From the NCBI RefSeq assembly GCF_030845175.1, contig NZ_CP132542.1:2515501-2579500 (forward strand): a DNA stretch of 64,000 nt, read 5' to 3'. Both the position numbers and the translations under genes were made by a program. This document shows, piece by piece, positions 19,099-27,667 of the stretch. The notes beneath the pieces were generated by a model. It saw only the letters and a program-made list of their open reading frames with translations, was not told the origin of the DNA and made no database searches. How positions within the stretch are numbered: position 1 is the first letter of the stretch; each line of letters opens with the position of its first letter. The stretch is from Coralliovum pocilloporae (GTDB taxonomy: Bacteria; Pseudomonadota; Alphaproteobacteria; Rhizobiales; Cohaesibacteraceae).

Positions 19099-19953
19099 CT
19101 ACTTTTGCTGCCGGATTTTTCCGGTCAGCAACGTCCAAATTGTAATCCAGCTTTCCCCAAGGCCCTGTCTTTTGTGATAGGTGCCCTCTCTGCCGACTGT
19201 AAACAACCAGCCGCGTTGCGCGAAAGTAGAACGCATTCGGGCGCAGAAAACAAGAGCAAATAAGCCGCCAAACAGTATATCACTCGGGTAGTGTGCCCCT
19301 ACGACAACACGACTTACGGCTAAGGTGATCCCAAGGGCTGCTGCAGCGAAGGTCAAACGGGGGATAAGAAAGGCGATAACCACCGCCAAAGCGACCCCGG
19401 TTGTGGCGTGACCTGAGGGAAAACTGGCAAAACTGGCGTCAAATGCGATCGGGTCGAAGGCAAAGACACCATGCTCGTCCATATGCTTTGGTCTGGCCCG
19501 GCCAATAAGCCGCTTGAGCAGTGTAACCAGCAGACCTGAACCGGCAACACAGACAAAACAGAAGGCGACCAGAGCGTTGATCTGCTGTGCTGCCTGTCGA
19601 ATTGACGGTATATCAGTACGAATCCTTATGTCAGTCAGGCAAATCATCGCGATTGCGCTCAGGGCGATATAGGGCCCTGATTTTGCGATATCGGTAATCG
19701 CGTCGAAAAACCCGCGGGTGTCGGGGTCGAGCGCGCGAGCCCATCGCACGGCAGCCTCGTCAAACAGAATGGCAATGACAAACCAGATGACAAAGAGGCC
19801 GATTGCATAATTGACCAGATCAAGCAGGCCGAACCGGCGTTCTCCATCTGACGGGTGTGGATGGCGAACCACGCCACCGATCAGAAGGCCAAGGTCCTTC
19901 CAGAGCCTGTTGTGAATGGCCAGAGCGAACAGCAGAGCTTGCTTTGCGGTCAT
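19099..19953 (-). CDS. PAP2 family membrane phosphatase
   Basis: 284-residue polytopic membrane protein (about five or six helices) with the three phosphatase motifs of the PAP2 superfamily: LKRLIGRARPKH, SFPSGHATTG and SRVVVGAHYPSD. Such enzymes dephosphorylate lipid phosphates such as phosphatidate, undecaprenyl diphosphate or lipid A phosphates on the periplasmic side. The particular substrate is unknown. Start ATG 19953 has AGAGGA upstream; a longer in-frame start at 20010 is less likely. Possibly cotranscribed with the barrel gene that follows. Confidence 0.9.
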   Translation of the reverse strand: MTAKQALLFALAIHNRLWKDLGLLIGGVVRHPHPSDGERRFGLLDLVNYAIGLFVIWFVIAILFDEAAVRWARALDPDTRGFFDAITDIAKSGPYIALSAIAMICLTDIRIRTDIPSIRQAAQQINALVAFCFVCVAGSGLLVTLLKRLIGRARPKHMDEHGVFAFDPIAFDASFASFPSGHATTGVALAVVIAFLIPRLTFAAAALGITLAVSRVVVGAHYPSDILFGGLFALVFCARMRSTFAQRGWLFTVGREGTYHKRQGLGESWITIWTLLTGKIRQQK

Positions 19954-20036
19954 AAATGACGTCCTCTTTGATGGAGAGACTTCCTTACAGCGCCAAAAAC
20001 GGTGCGTCAAAGCGCAAAACCCGTGAAAGGACCGTA

Positions 20037-20693
20037 ATGACCTCGCCGTTGCAAAACAGGGTTAAACCGGATGGTGAGATTGTGCGCCATCAGGCCCGCG
20101 GCACATTGATGGGCAATCGGGGTGGGCGCCTTCATGATCCGGCGACAAGAGAGCTTGCAAAACGGCGCTGGTCCTCACGTGCGTGGATCTGTTGCGAGAT
20201 GGACTTTCGTGGGCGTCAGAGGCAAGTGATGGGAGAGAGCTATACCGAGCTGTTCTTTCTTGATGAGGTTACGGCTCTGGCCGCTGGCCATCGACCCTGC
20301 TTTGAGTGCCGCCGTCAGGATTCCCTGCGGTTTGCCCGGCTGTTTGGCCAGCATGTTCTGGAGAAGGACGGTCGGGCAAGTGCAGGGGAAATGGACCGGA
20401 TCCTGCATGATGAACGCCTTGACGGCCGGGCAAAGCGCCGCCATCAGGCCATCGCGACGACACTTCCCGACGGAACTCTCATAGAGCAGGCCGGTCAGGT
20501 CTATGCCGTTGCGTGTAATACACTGCTGCCCTGGTACATGGATGGGTATGGTGATGCGGAGCCGTTCAGGCAGTGCGGGTCTGTCACCGTTCTGACGCCA
20601 CCCTCCGTCATGGGCGTTCTGGCAAAAGGCTACCAGCCCCGTTGGCATCCTACAGCCAGCGAGCGGCTCGCGGTACTGGGCCGTTCTCTATGA
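20037..20693 (+). CDS. Conserved hypothetical protein with paired-cysteine motifs
   Basis: 218 residues, cytoplasmic, no membrane segment. It resembles a family widespread in Rhizobiales, with family-like strings ARGTLMGNRGGRLHDP, RAWICCEMDF, YTELFFLDEVTALAAGHRP and PCFECRR. The cysteines in WICC and PCFEC with the histidine in GHRPC could bind a metal, but no function is known to me. Start ATG 20037 has AAGGA at correct spacing. It is transcribed away from the PAP2 gene; a short conserved hypothetical follows in the same direction 55 bases later. Confidence 0.8.
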   Translation: MTSPLQNRVKPDGEIVRHQARGTLMGNRGGRLHDPATRELAKRRWSSRAWICCEMDFRGRQRQVMGESYTELFFLDEVTALAAGHRPCFECRRQDSLRFARLFGQHVLEKDGRASAGEMDRILHDERLDGRAKRRHQAIATTLPDGTLIEQAGQVYAVACNTLLPWYMDGYGDAEPFRQCGSVTVLTPPSVMGVLAKGYQPRWHPTASERLAVLGRSL

Positions 20694-20748
20694 TCTGCTA
20701 AGCCTGTGTGGTATAAGCAGGAATATCGATTCACCGGGGAGTTCAGGA

Positions 20749-21450
20749 ATGACCACACCGTTCGATTGGCTTCATGAGTCTCTCAGGCAGGCCGGGCTTG
20801 GAACCCTGTCGGCGAACAATGCTTTTTCACCGGATATGATTGCCCGTTCAGCGGCTGCTTTTGCTCCGGTGTTTACGCTGGCCCTGCAGCGGTTGGCGAC
20901 CAACCCTGATGCTTTGAAGAGCTTTTCTGATCCGGCGAACCTGGCGCGGTTCTCGCGTTACATCCAGGACCCGGCCTCGGCCTTCACTGCTGGCGGGTTC
21001 CGTGATGGCGAATCCCTTTTCCCCATGCTGTTTGGATCAAACGCATCGGCAAACACCATGGCCGACTGGGTTGCCCGCATGTGCGGTTTCGAGCCGGACC
21101 CGGTGCGTCGGCTGCAATCCGGTTTCACCACCATGGTTGCAGCGCATCTGGCCAAGGTGCTTGATATGCCCGAGCGGGACGCTGGCAATCTCGATAAGCT
21201 CGCCAGCCGGGTTCTTGAATTCGGCCAGTTGAAAATGCCCGAAGGCCTGCCGAGCTACAATCCCTTTGCTGAAGCCATGTCCAGTTTTATGGAGGGCTTT
21301 CTCGGCACAAAGGATAACGGAAAATCTGCAAAAGAGGGCAAGGGCGATCCGCAGGATCCACTGTCTGAAATGATGAAAGCCGGTGGCGCTTTGCAGGAAA
21401 GCTATTTCCGTGAGCTGAATGCGATGTTTGATCGCGCAACCGGGTCCTGA
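20749..21450 (+). CDS. Hypothetical protein, helical
   Basis: 233 residues, no signal peptide or clear membrane segment; mainly helical with Ala, Phe and Met. The segment LFGSNASANTMADWVARMCGFEPDPVRR faintly recalls DUF937-type repeats, but I would not assign a family; written as separate motifs, LFGSNASANTMADW and CGFEPDPVRRL are its most distinctive strings. Ribosome site GGGAGTTCAGGA lies immediately upstream of the ATG. Confidence 0.7.
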   Translation: MTTPFDWLHESLRQAGLGTLSANNAFSPDMIARSAAAFAPVFTLALQRLATNPDALKSFSDPANLARFSRYIQDPASAFTAGGFRDGESLFPMLFGSNASANTMADWVARMCGFEPDPVRRLQSGFTTMVAAHLAKVLDMPERDAGNLDKLASRVLEFGQLKMPEGLPSYNPFAEAMSSFMEGFLGTKDNGKSAKEGKGDPQDPLSEMMKAGGALQESYFRELNAMFDRATGS

Positions 21451-21490
21451 TCTTCTATAAAACCAGACTGAAGGCCGTTTGGCGTAAGAC

Positions 21491-21519
21491 AAAAAAGACC
21501 CGTCAGCAGAACTGACGGG
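21491..21519 (-). terminator. Terminator, probably of the DUF1127 gene
   Basis: Arms CCCGTCAG and CTGACGGG (8 bp) with a 5-base loop; on the minus strand the stem is followed by a T run (A run at 21491-21496). It is 126 bases beyond the DUF1127 stop codon and could also weakly serve the plus-strand gene ending at 21450. Confidence 0.75.
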
Positions 21520-21644
21520 CCAGGTTGTGGAACCCGCGAGGAATTTGGGTTCCAAGGGCATAAGGGTGCCTGAAGAACTTTGAAGAACTGGCCAGAAGAC
21601 TTCTCTGAGGACTTCTTTGGGGAACTCTTCTGACGCAACGCGCT

Positions 21645-21923
21645 TTAGAGAGACTGGCGCTGATTGCGGCGAGCCGCATCGCTCAGTACAGTTGTCGGGT
21701 CCGTACCAAGATCAGACAGTCTGGCCTGAGCCAGATCTTCCGGTCGCAAGCCGATATCCTGCAGCATACGCTCATCAAGTGTCTCCAGATGTGGCAGATG
21801 ACGGCGGTTCCACAGTGGACGGACGGTCTGTTTCGCGGCGCGCACCAATACAGCGAAGAGAGACGAGATAAGCGTTGGCCGCCGGGAAGCGGTTGGGGTG
21901 TAAAGGGTGTCATGCATTGACAT
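21645..21923 (-). CDS. DUF1127 domain small protein
   Basis: 92 residues. The C-terminal half carries the DUF1127 signature (WNRRHLPHLETLDERMLQDI followed by GLRPEDLAQA), an arginine-rich helical motif of small proteins common in alphaproteobacteria. Some members have been linked to small-RNA turnover and phosphate or carbon metabolism; for this one the role is unknown. Start ATG 21923 follows AGGAAAGGAG. Divergent from a LysR regulator, an arrangement often seen for DUF1127 genes and suggesting control by it. Confidence 0.85.
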   Translation of the reverse strand: MSMHDTLYTPTASRRPTLISSLFAVLVRAAKQTVRPLWNRRHLPHLETLDERMLQDIGLRPEDLAQARLSDLGTDPTTVLSDAARRNQRQSL

Positions 21924-22109
21924 CGGAGTCTCCTTTCCTGTGTCCTGCCGATCTTGGGAATCCTGTTTGGGAATTCGGCAGGGCGGTGATGACAAGAGAC
22001 TCCGGACGAGTCCCTTGACGGCAGGCCCGCTGCAGGCGTCGCGCCGGAAGCGTGGCCCGAGTTCAATCGGGTTTGTGAGAGGTCATGAAGAGAATATGTC
22101 GCAGCTTTA

Positions 22110-22121
22110 TTGATTTATCAA
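22110..22121. promoter_or_regulatory. Candidate LysR operator in DUF1127/LysR spacer
   Basis: Perfect palindrome TTGAT-TT-ATCAA in an AT-rich stretch, 47 bases upstream of the lysR start and about 187 bases upstream of the DUF1127 start. Position and dyad symmetry suit a LysR autoregulatory site; untested. Confidence 0.35.
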
Positions 22122-22156
22122 ATGAATGTTTCTAATATAAATCATCACAATAAATA

Positions 22157-23050
22157 ATGGGTCGTCCGATGTCCTATCTTCTCGATCTTGATCAGCTCAA
22201 GACATTCGTTGCCATCGCGGATACAGGCAGCTTTACTCGGGCTGCTGAGCGGGTAAACAAAACCCAGTCTGCGGTATCCATGCAGATGCGCCGTCTCGAG
22301 GAGAGAGTGGCAAAGCCCATCTTTGTTCGTGATGGCCGCCAGTCTCGGCTGACAGGTGAAGGGCATCTGCTGCTTGATTATGCCCGCAGAATGCTGGCGC
22401 TCAACAACGAGACCTTTGCGGCATTCTCTGAAGAAGCACTGTCTGGCACAGTGCGTCTGGGGTTGCCGGATGATTACGCACCACGGCTTCTGCCCTGTAT
22501 TCTGGCTGCTTTTGCCAATTCCCATCCAACAATCGAGGTCAATGTCACCTGCATCAACAGCAACGAGGTGTCCCGGCGTATTCAGGATGGTGATCTTGAT
22601 CTTGGAATTGTGACCCATGGTGACACCCAGATCGGCAGCCGTATCATTCGCCGCGAGCCGCTTCTCTGGGTGACGTCTGCCCATCATACAGCGCACTGTA
22701 GCGATCCTGTACCTCTGGCCGTTGCACCAAGAAACTGCTGCTGGCGGGCCAAGGCCATAGCCGCTCTGGAAGCTCAGGGGCGGGATCACCGGATCGCGTA
22801 TTCCAGTGCCAGCGCCTATGCTTTGTCGGGCGCGGTTCTCGCCGGACTGGCTGTTGCCGTTCTGCCGGAAAGTGCGGTTATGCCGGAAATGCGGATCCTG
22901 AGGGAACGGGATGGCTATCCGGAACTTCCTCCGTGTGATATCGCCATTCTGAGGGCAACGCTGGCAACGGACCGGGTCCATGATGCCCTGGCCGAGCATA
23001 TTATCGCTACTCTGGATAACCTTACATTCGAGGCCGCTGCCGCAGAATAG
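22157..23050 (+). CDS. LysR family transcriptional regulator
   Basis: 297 residues: N-terminal HTH (about 8-68; TFVAIADTGSFTRAAERVNK, then QSAVSMQMRRLEE) and a LysR substrate-binding domain with LPDDYAPRLLP and IQDGDLDLGIVT. The effector is unknown. Two start candidates exist, ATG 22157 and ATG 22169; the second would give MSYLLDLDQLK, closer to the family norm, but neither has a good ribosome site. Divergent from DUF1127; the DMT fusion gene ends 15 bases past its stop on the opposite strand. Confidence 0.92.
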   Translation: MGRPMSYLLDLDQLKTFVAIADTGSFTRAAERVNKTQSAVSMQMRRLEERVAKPIFVRDGRQSRLTGEGHLLLDYARRMLALNNETFAAFSEEALSGTVRLGLPDDYAPRLLPCILAAFANSHPTIEVNVTCINSNEVSRRIQDGDLDLGIVTHGDTQIGSRIIRREPLLWVTSAHHTAHCSDPVPLAVAPRNCCWRAKAIAALEAQGRDHRIAYSSASAYALSGAVLAGLAVAVLPESAVMPEMRILRERDGYPELPPCDIAILRATLATDRVHDALAEHIIATLDNLTFEAAAAE

Positions 23051-23065
23051 TATGGCTGGCTAAGG

Positions 23066-24484
23066 CTACCGGCCCCTTGGCGGAGGCTGTTTGGTCGGGT
23101 TCGCCGGCGGTGTGCCTGTGCCCAGATGTCGAGCGCCCTGATGCTGTGTCCCCTGATGCTGGCGGCTGAGGGCGTCCCGCAGAATGGTGTTTTCCATCTT
23201 GCGCTGATGGACTTCCCGTTCAAGGTCATGAATGCGGTTTTCCATCTCCTCCACGTCCGATGGACGCAGGAGAGCTTCATCAACGGCAAGTCCCGTCAGC
23301 CCGTATTCCAGCAAACGCGATTTCCAGAGTGCTAGCAGACGCGGATCGATTTTGTATCGGGCGGCAACGGAATCGAGACTCTCTCCATCATGGGTCAGCG
23401 CCTCCAGCGCCCGAAGCCTGTCCTCCAGACCCCATTCTGCCGGGTTGCGCTGGGGTCTCGTTTGAGCTGTCTCCCACAAGCGTTGTGGAAGCAGGTCCAC
23501 CATGAGCGGCAGAAGAACGTCCTGATCCGGACTGCCAAAGCGGTTGCCACCGAACTGGCCGGATATGGATGTGTCCGGGGCCTGCGAGCGGGCCGTATGG
23601 CGGGGCCAGCCGGTCACCAGAGAGGCCGCGATAATCAGTAGAGCGCCAGCCACCTGATGCCCGAGAACCGGTTCTTTCAGGATCAGCCATCCGCCTGCCA
23701 GGACAACAACGAATTCAGCACCGGACAGAATGCCTGCAAAGGCCGGTCCGGTCATGCGTGCACCAGCAACAAACAGAAAAGCGGGGACCAGAACGCCGAC
23801 AAGGCCAAGTGCTGCCAGGGCCAATGTGCCATTGGTGCCGTCTGGCAAAACGGCGGAGCTGGACAGCAGCATGAAGGGCAGGGCGGCCAGCATATTGCCC
23901 AGAGACAGACTGCCGAGCCGCGTTGAAATTGGCAGAGGCGCAAGGACCCCTGTGATCAGATTAATGGCAAACCCTTGAGCCAGCGGCGCGATCAGCGCCA
24001 ACGTCAGCACCGGAACCAGGTGGGACGGTATAGTGATTGGCCCAAGGGCGAGGGCAACGCCGGACAGGATCAGGAGACCGGACAGGCCGTGGATCCATGT
24101 CAGTGTCTGACGGAAGAACAGCCAGCCAAACAGCAGGGCCAGAACCGGATAGGCATAGAAGATGAAGGCTGCCGAGGTCACGGGAACCTGTGTCAGGGCC
24201 TTGAAATAGGCCACATTCCCAAGCCCCATGATGACGCCACAGGCGATGCCTGAGAAGACAAGCCGTTTAGCATGGGTGCCGCCAAACAGATAGCCGAACA
24301 TGAACAGGGCTGGGATGGCTGAACGCCAGAAAGCGATGGCTTCAGCCCCGACACCAGCGTCATGGGCCAGCGACACCATGAGAGGTGTTGAGCCAAAGCC
24401 GACCGATGACAGCACCACAAGGACAGATCCCAAAAGGAATCCGCCTTTCCCGGCCGTGTCAAATGCCTGAAAGCCCCGCAGCAC
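23066..24484 (-). CDS. DMT (EamA) transporter fused to transposase-like HTH and coiled coil
   Basis: 472 residues in one uninterrupted frame. Residues about 15-293 form a ten-helix EamA/DMT exporter-like transporter (two EamA repeats; AFWRSAIPALFMFGYL and FIFYAYPVLALLFGW are typical). After a linker (about 294-345) comes a helix-turn-helix resembling IS3/IS911 OrfA or DUF1153-type transposase HTHs (LRALEALTHDGESLDSVAAR, then YKIDPRLLALWKSRL) and a short coiled coil (VEEMENRIHDLEREVHQRKM) ending in ENTILRDALSR, as in OrfA leucine zippers. In a ten-helix DMT protein the C-terminus faces the cytoplasm, so the HTH could reach DNA. GTG start at 24484 with GAGGA four bases upstream. The basic Pro/Gln-rich tail follows. 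Substrate unknown. Confidence 0.82.
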   Translation of the reverse strand: MLRGFQAFDTAGKGGFLLGSVLVVLSSVGFGSTPLMVSLAHDAGVGAEAIAFWRSAIPALFMFGYLFGGTHAKRLVFSGIACGVIMGLGNVAYFKALTQVPVTSAAFIFYAYPVLALLFGWLFFRQTLTWIHGLSGLLILSGVALALGPITIPSHLVPVLTLALIAPLAQGFAINLITGVLAPLPISTRLGSLSLGNMLAALPFMLLSSSAVLPDGTNGTLALAALGLVGVLVPAFLFVAGARMTGPAFAGILSGAEFVVVLAGGWLILKEPVLGHQVAGALLIIAASLVTGWPRHTARSQAPDTSISGQFGGNRFGSPDQDVLLPLMVDLLPQRLWETAQTRPQRNPAEWGLEDRLRALEALTHDGESLDSVAARYKIDPRLLALWKSRLLEYGLTGLAVDEALLRPSDVEEMENRIHDLEREVHQRKMENTILRDALSRQHQGTQHQGARHLGTGTPPANPTKQPPPRGR

Positions 24485-24670
24485 TCTATCCTCATTAACT
24501 CAGGCGAAACGAAAAGAGCCCCCGCTCTCATTCCGCGTGTTTCCCCAGCCTGTCATACGTCTGATGGACCTTTGTGGCAAGATCCGTTAAGAACTTGAGA
24601 GGCGCTGGCCTGCCAGTGCTTTGATGCGATCCATTCAGGAGCATCATGTCGACCAAATGAGGGACATAAG

Positions 24671-25258
24671 ATGAAGTCGGTTTTTGTTGCCGCTGCCATG
24701 CTTGCAGCGTTCTCCTCCCCTGCATTCGCTCATTTCAACCCGCTGGACCACAGCTCCTTCATGGCCGGGTTCAGCCATCCGTTGCTTGGCCCGGATCATC
24801 TGCTGGTGATGGTGGCCGTTGGCCTCTGGGGCGGATTGCTGGGCAAAAGTGCACTCTGGACCCTGCCAACAGCTTTTGTTGCTGCCATGGTTGCCGGGTT
24901 TCTGGTGGCTCTGAGCGGTGTGCCGCTGCCTTTTGTCGAGCCGATGATTCTGCTGTCCGTTATCGGTCTTGGCGGTCTGGTCGCCATGGCGATTCGGCCA
25001 GGAGAGGGCATGGCTGAAGCCATTGTGGCGACAGCGGCAGTCTTTCACGGCCATGCTCATGGTGCGGAAATGGGGCATGCGATTGCGCTTGAATATGGCG
25101 CCGGATTTGTAGCTGCGACAGCCATCCTGCATGCAATCGGCCTCGGTGTCGCCCTGCTCTTGTTCCGATTCACAGGCCAGGGCAAACGCGCTGCCCGACT
25201 GACCCGTGGTCTTGGCTGGCTGACGGCACTGCTTGGCATCTGGCTCGGGTTCGCCTGA
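24671..25258 (+). CDS. hupE: HupE/UreJ family metal permease
   Basis: 195 residues with signal-like N-terminus (AFA-HF) and about six membrane helices. Family signatures: HPLLGPDHLLVM near the N-terminus and FHGHAHGAE in the middle. HupE and UreJ are nickel or cobalt permeases usually encoded beside hydrogenase or urease genes; neither is present here, so this is an orphan copy of uncertain metal. Ribosome site GAGGGA precedes the ATG. Followed by a bidirectional terminator. Confidence 0.9.
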   Translation: MKSVFVAAAMLAAFSSPAFAHFNPLDHSSFMAGFSHPLLGPDHLLVMVAVGLWGGLLGKSALWTLPTAFVAAMVAGFLVALSGVPLPFVEPMILLSVIGLGGLVAMAIRPGEGMAEAIVATAAVFHGHAHGAEMGHAIALEYGAGFVAATAILHAIGLGVALLLFRFTGQGKRAARLTRGLGWLTALLGIWLGFA

Positions 25259-25272
25259 ATAGAGTAGCAACA

Positions 25273-25307
25273 CAAAAAAGCCGGGCCTCGTAGAGACCCG
25301 GCTTTTT
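25273..25307. terminator. Bidirectional terminator between hupE and chemoreceptor
   Basis: Arms AAAAAGCCGGG and CCCGGCTTTTT around CTCGTAGAGA; A run on the left and T run on the right, so it can end both hupE (plus) and the chemoreceptor gene (minus) whose stops flank it. Confidence 0.88.
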
Positions 25308-25325
25308 GATGACTGGATTCTGAGT

Positions 25326-27371
25326 TTAGGCGCTGGCCACTTCTTTCAGGAAGTCAGAAACGGTGTTGCGGAGTGATCCGGTCTGTTCTGCAACAGAGCG
25401 GGATGTGTTCAACACCTGACCTGCAGAGCTGTCGGTCTCGGATGCCACAGATGTCACCAGCGCAATATTGTCTGCGACTGACTGGGTGCCCGTTGCTGCA
25501 AGCTGTACGTTGCGACTGATGTCGCTGGTTGCAGCACCCTGCTGTTCTACGGCTGTTGCAATGGAATTGGTGTACTGGTTGACCTCAGTCATTGTGTTGG
25601 CGATGGCTTCAATGGCTTCAACCGCATCCCTGGTGGAGCCCTGAATTCCGGAAATCTGCGAGGAGATTTCCTCGGTTGCCTTGGAGGTCTGGTTAGCCAG
25701 TTCCTTCACCTCGGAGGCAACAACCGCGAAACCCTTGCCCATCTCACCGGCACGGGCTGCCTCAATGGTGGCATTGAGGGCCAGCAGGTTGGTTTGTTCG
25801 GCAATATCCTGAATGAGATTGACCACTTCACCGATTTTCTGGGCGGCCTGATCAAGCTCAGAGACCTTCTCGTTTGTCGAGCTGGCCGCATCAGAGGCAT
25901 TGGCTACCATGGTGCGCGTCTCACCAACCTGTCGGCTGATTTCTTCAATGGATGCAGCCAGTTCTTCTGCAGCTGTTGCAACGGTCTGTACGTTGGCTGA
26001 GGCTTCGTCGGAGCTGGAGTTGGCCGCGTTGGCCTGGCCTGCTGCATCACGCGCCAGGGAGCTCAGCTGCTCCGCAGTCGACTGCATGGAATGTGTATCC
26101 TGGTCCACTGTATCAAGCACGCTGGACACATTGGTTTCGAAGGACTGGATCAGATCAGTCACCTTGGCCTGCCGCTTGGCGGCTCTGGCCTGATCGGTCT
26201 CGGTCAGTTCCTGCAGTCTCTGCTGTTCGATCACCGTTTCCTTGAAACTCAGGATAGCCTGGGCGACCTGGCCGATTTCATCGGAGTAACGCGCTTCAGA
26301 AAAGGCAACGCTGGTGTCACCCTCCGACAGACGCTTCGTATCTGACAGAAGACTTGAAACTGAACCGGAGACGGATCTCAAGATAAGAATGGCAACACCC
26401 AGACCCAGCAGGGTAATGATGCCAGTGATGATCGACACGGTGATGAGCGTTGAGCCATGTACAATGGCCAGATCGCAGGCAAGCGTCACCAGATCCTGCC
26501 CGAGGCGATCTTCAATTTCCTTGAGCATATTGATGCGCTGGGTTGAAAGATCAAACCAGGCAGGTCCCGAGATGGCGCTTACGGAGCCGCCGAAAGCGGA
26601 CTGATAACCGATCTGTCTGGCCCTGGTGACCTCTTCCATGACCGGTCGGCTCATTACTTCATCCATGAAGGTGCGCTCTGCCGATGTGGCATTGTGATAG
26701 GCCACATCAAAATAGGTCTGCTGGGCTGCCGCCAGTTTAACGAAACGCTGATAGATGGCGGGTTTGAAGGTTCCACTGCCAAAACCGGCAGCACCCATGG
26801 CCCGCTCAATCCCGGCGCGTTCCTTGCCCTGCAGCAGGGCATCATAGGCCGTAATTGCGCGGGACAGAACCGCATCCGATTTGGAGAGGCCCATAATGCC
26901 GATGCCATCCAGCATGGTGGAAATGGTGGATGTATAATACTTGGCCATCTGCCCCACGGTCAGCGAAAAACTATCCACTTGACTGCGCGTGGTGGAGAGC
27001 TTGGACAGCCGGTCATTCACGTCCACAATCAAGGTTTCAAGCTTTGGCGAGATTGTTGCAAAATCGACGGCTTTTGAGGCTGCCTGATATTTGGCGATGG
27101 CCTTGTCCGTGTCACCGCGCTGCCGGGGTAGTGTGTCGGAGAACTTGGCACCCTTGGAGCCGATGAAGCCCGCTGAACGGCCCCGTTCTTTCTGCAGTTC
27201 ATGAACCACAGCGCTCAACACAGGCGCAAACTGAGACAGCTTCTCCACTTTCTTGGCGTCTGACCAGTTTTCATAGGAACGACTAAGCTCGCTGCCGGAA
27301 AAATAGAGCATTGGGACAAAAGCGAGCAAAAAGAGAGCAGCGATGCGATATTTCAGCAAAACGGCACGCAT
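25326..27371 (-). CDS. Methyl-accepting chemotaxis protein with NIT sensor domain
   Basis: 681 residues. TM1 about 8-27, a long periplasmic helical NIT domain (about 40-295; [17 protein letters not shown] and [15 protein letters not shown] are typical), TM2 about 305-332, HAMP (about 333-385) and a cytoplasmic MCP signalling domain (about 430-675) with the conserved hairpin tip [22 protein letters not shown] domains are named for nitrate/nitrite sensing, so a nitrate-related ligand is possible. Ends in [10 protein letters not shown], with no NWETF-type CheR/CheB tether. ATG 27371 has GGAG upstream. First of four chemoreceptors in this window. Confidence 0.93.
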   Translation of the reverse strand: MRAVLLKYRIAALFLLAFVPMLYFSGSELSRSYENWSDAKKVEKLSQFAPVLSAVVHELQKERGRSAGFIGSKGAKFSDTLPRQRGDTDKAIAKYQAASKAVDFATISPKLETLIVDVNDRLSKLSTTRSQVDSFSLTVGQMAKYYTSTISTMLDGIGIMGLSKSDAVLSRAITAYDALLQGKERAGIERAMGAAGFGSGTFKPAIYQRFVKLAAAQQTYFDVAYHNATSAERTFMDEVMSRPVMEEVTRARQIGYQSAFGGSVSAISGPAWFDLSTQRINMLKEIEDRLGQDLVTLACDLAIVHGSTLITVSIITGIITLLGLGVAILILRSVSGSVSSLLSDTKRLSEGDTSVAFSEARYSDEIGQVAQAILSFKETVIEQQRLQELTETDQARAAKRQAKVTDLIQSFETNVSSVLDTVDQDTHSMQSTAEQLSSLARDAAGQANAANSSSDEASANVQTVATAAEELAASIEEISRQVGETRTMVANASDAASSTNEKVSELDQAAQKIGEVVNLIQDIAEQTNLLALNATIEAARAGEMGKGFAVVASEVKELANQTSKATEEISSQISGIQGSTRDAVEAIEAIANTMTEVNQYTNSIATAVEQQGAATSDISRNVQLAATGTQSVADNIALVTSVASETDSSAGQVLNTSRSVAEQTGSLRNTVSDFLKEVASA

Positions 27372-27619
27372 GGAGGGTCTCCACTGGATTCCAAGTAAAT
27401 ACTGTCCAGATTTGTACTGCTGAGAACTTTAATAAAATGCAAAAGATAACGAAATACGGGTTAAGCGGTATTGTGGTAGCGATTTTGAAGTAAGTATCAT
27501 TGTGTAGAGAGTTATTATGATACCGCTTTTTCTTGGGTGTTTCGCAATTTTCTGGGCAGGATATTCGATTTTTAGTTTGAAATAAGTATTCTTACATACG
27601 TATAATCGCGTAATTCAAG

Positions 27620-27642
27620 AAAAGGCGATCGATATGATCGCC
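27620..27642 (-). terminator. Terminator of glutamate-cysteine ligase
   Basis: Arms GGCGATC and GATCGCC (7 bp) with a 5-base loop and a T-rich run on the minus strand, 26 bases past the stop codon. Confidence 0.75.
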
Positions 27643-27667
27643 CCTTCGAATCGAGTAAAGATCAAGC

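Noticed and set aside
21402..21638. 78-codon minus-strand frame after the DUF1127 stop, Lys/Ser-rich
   Set aside because: TTG start without ribosome site; it runs through a terminator and into the end of the convergent gene.
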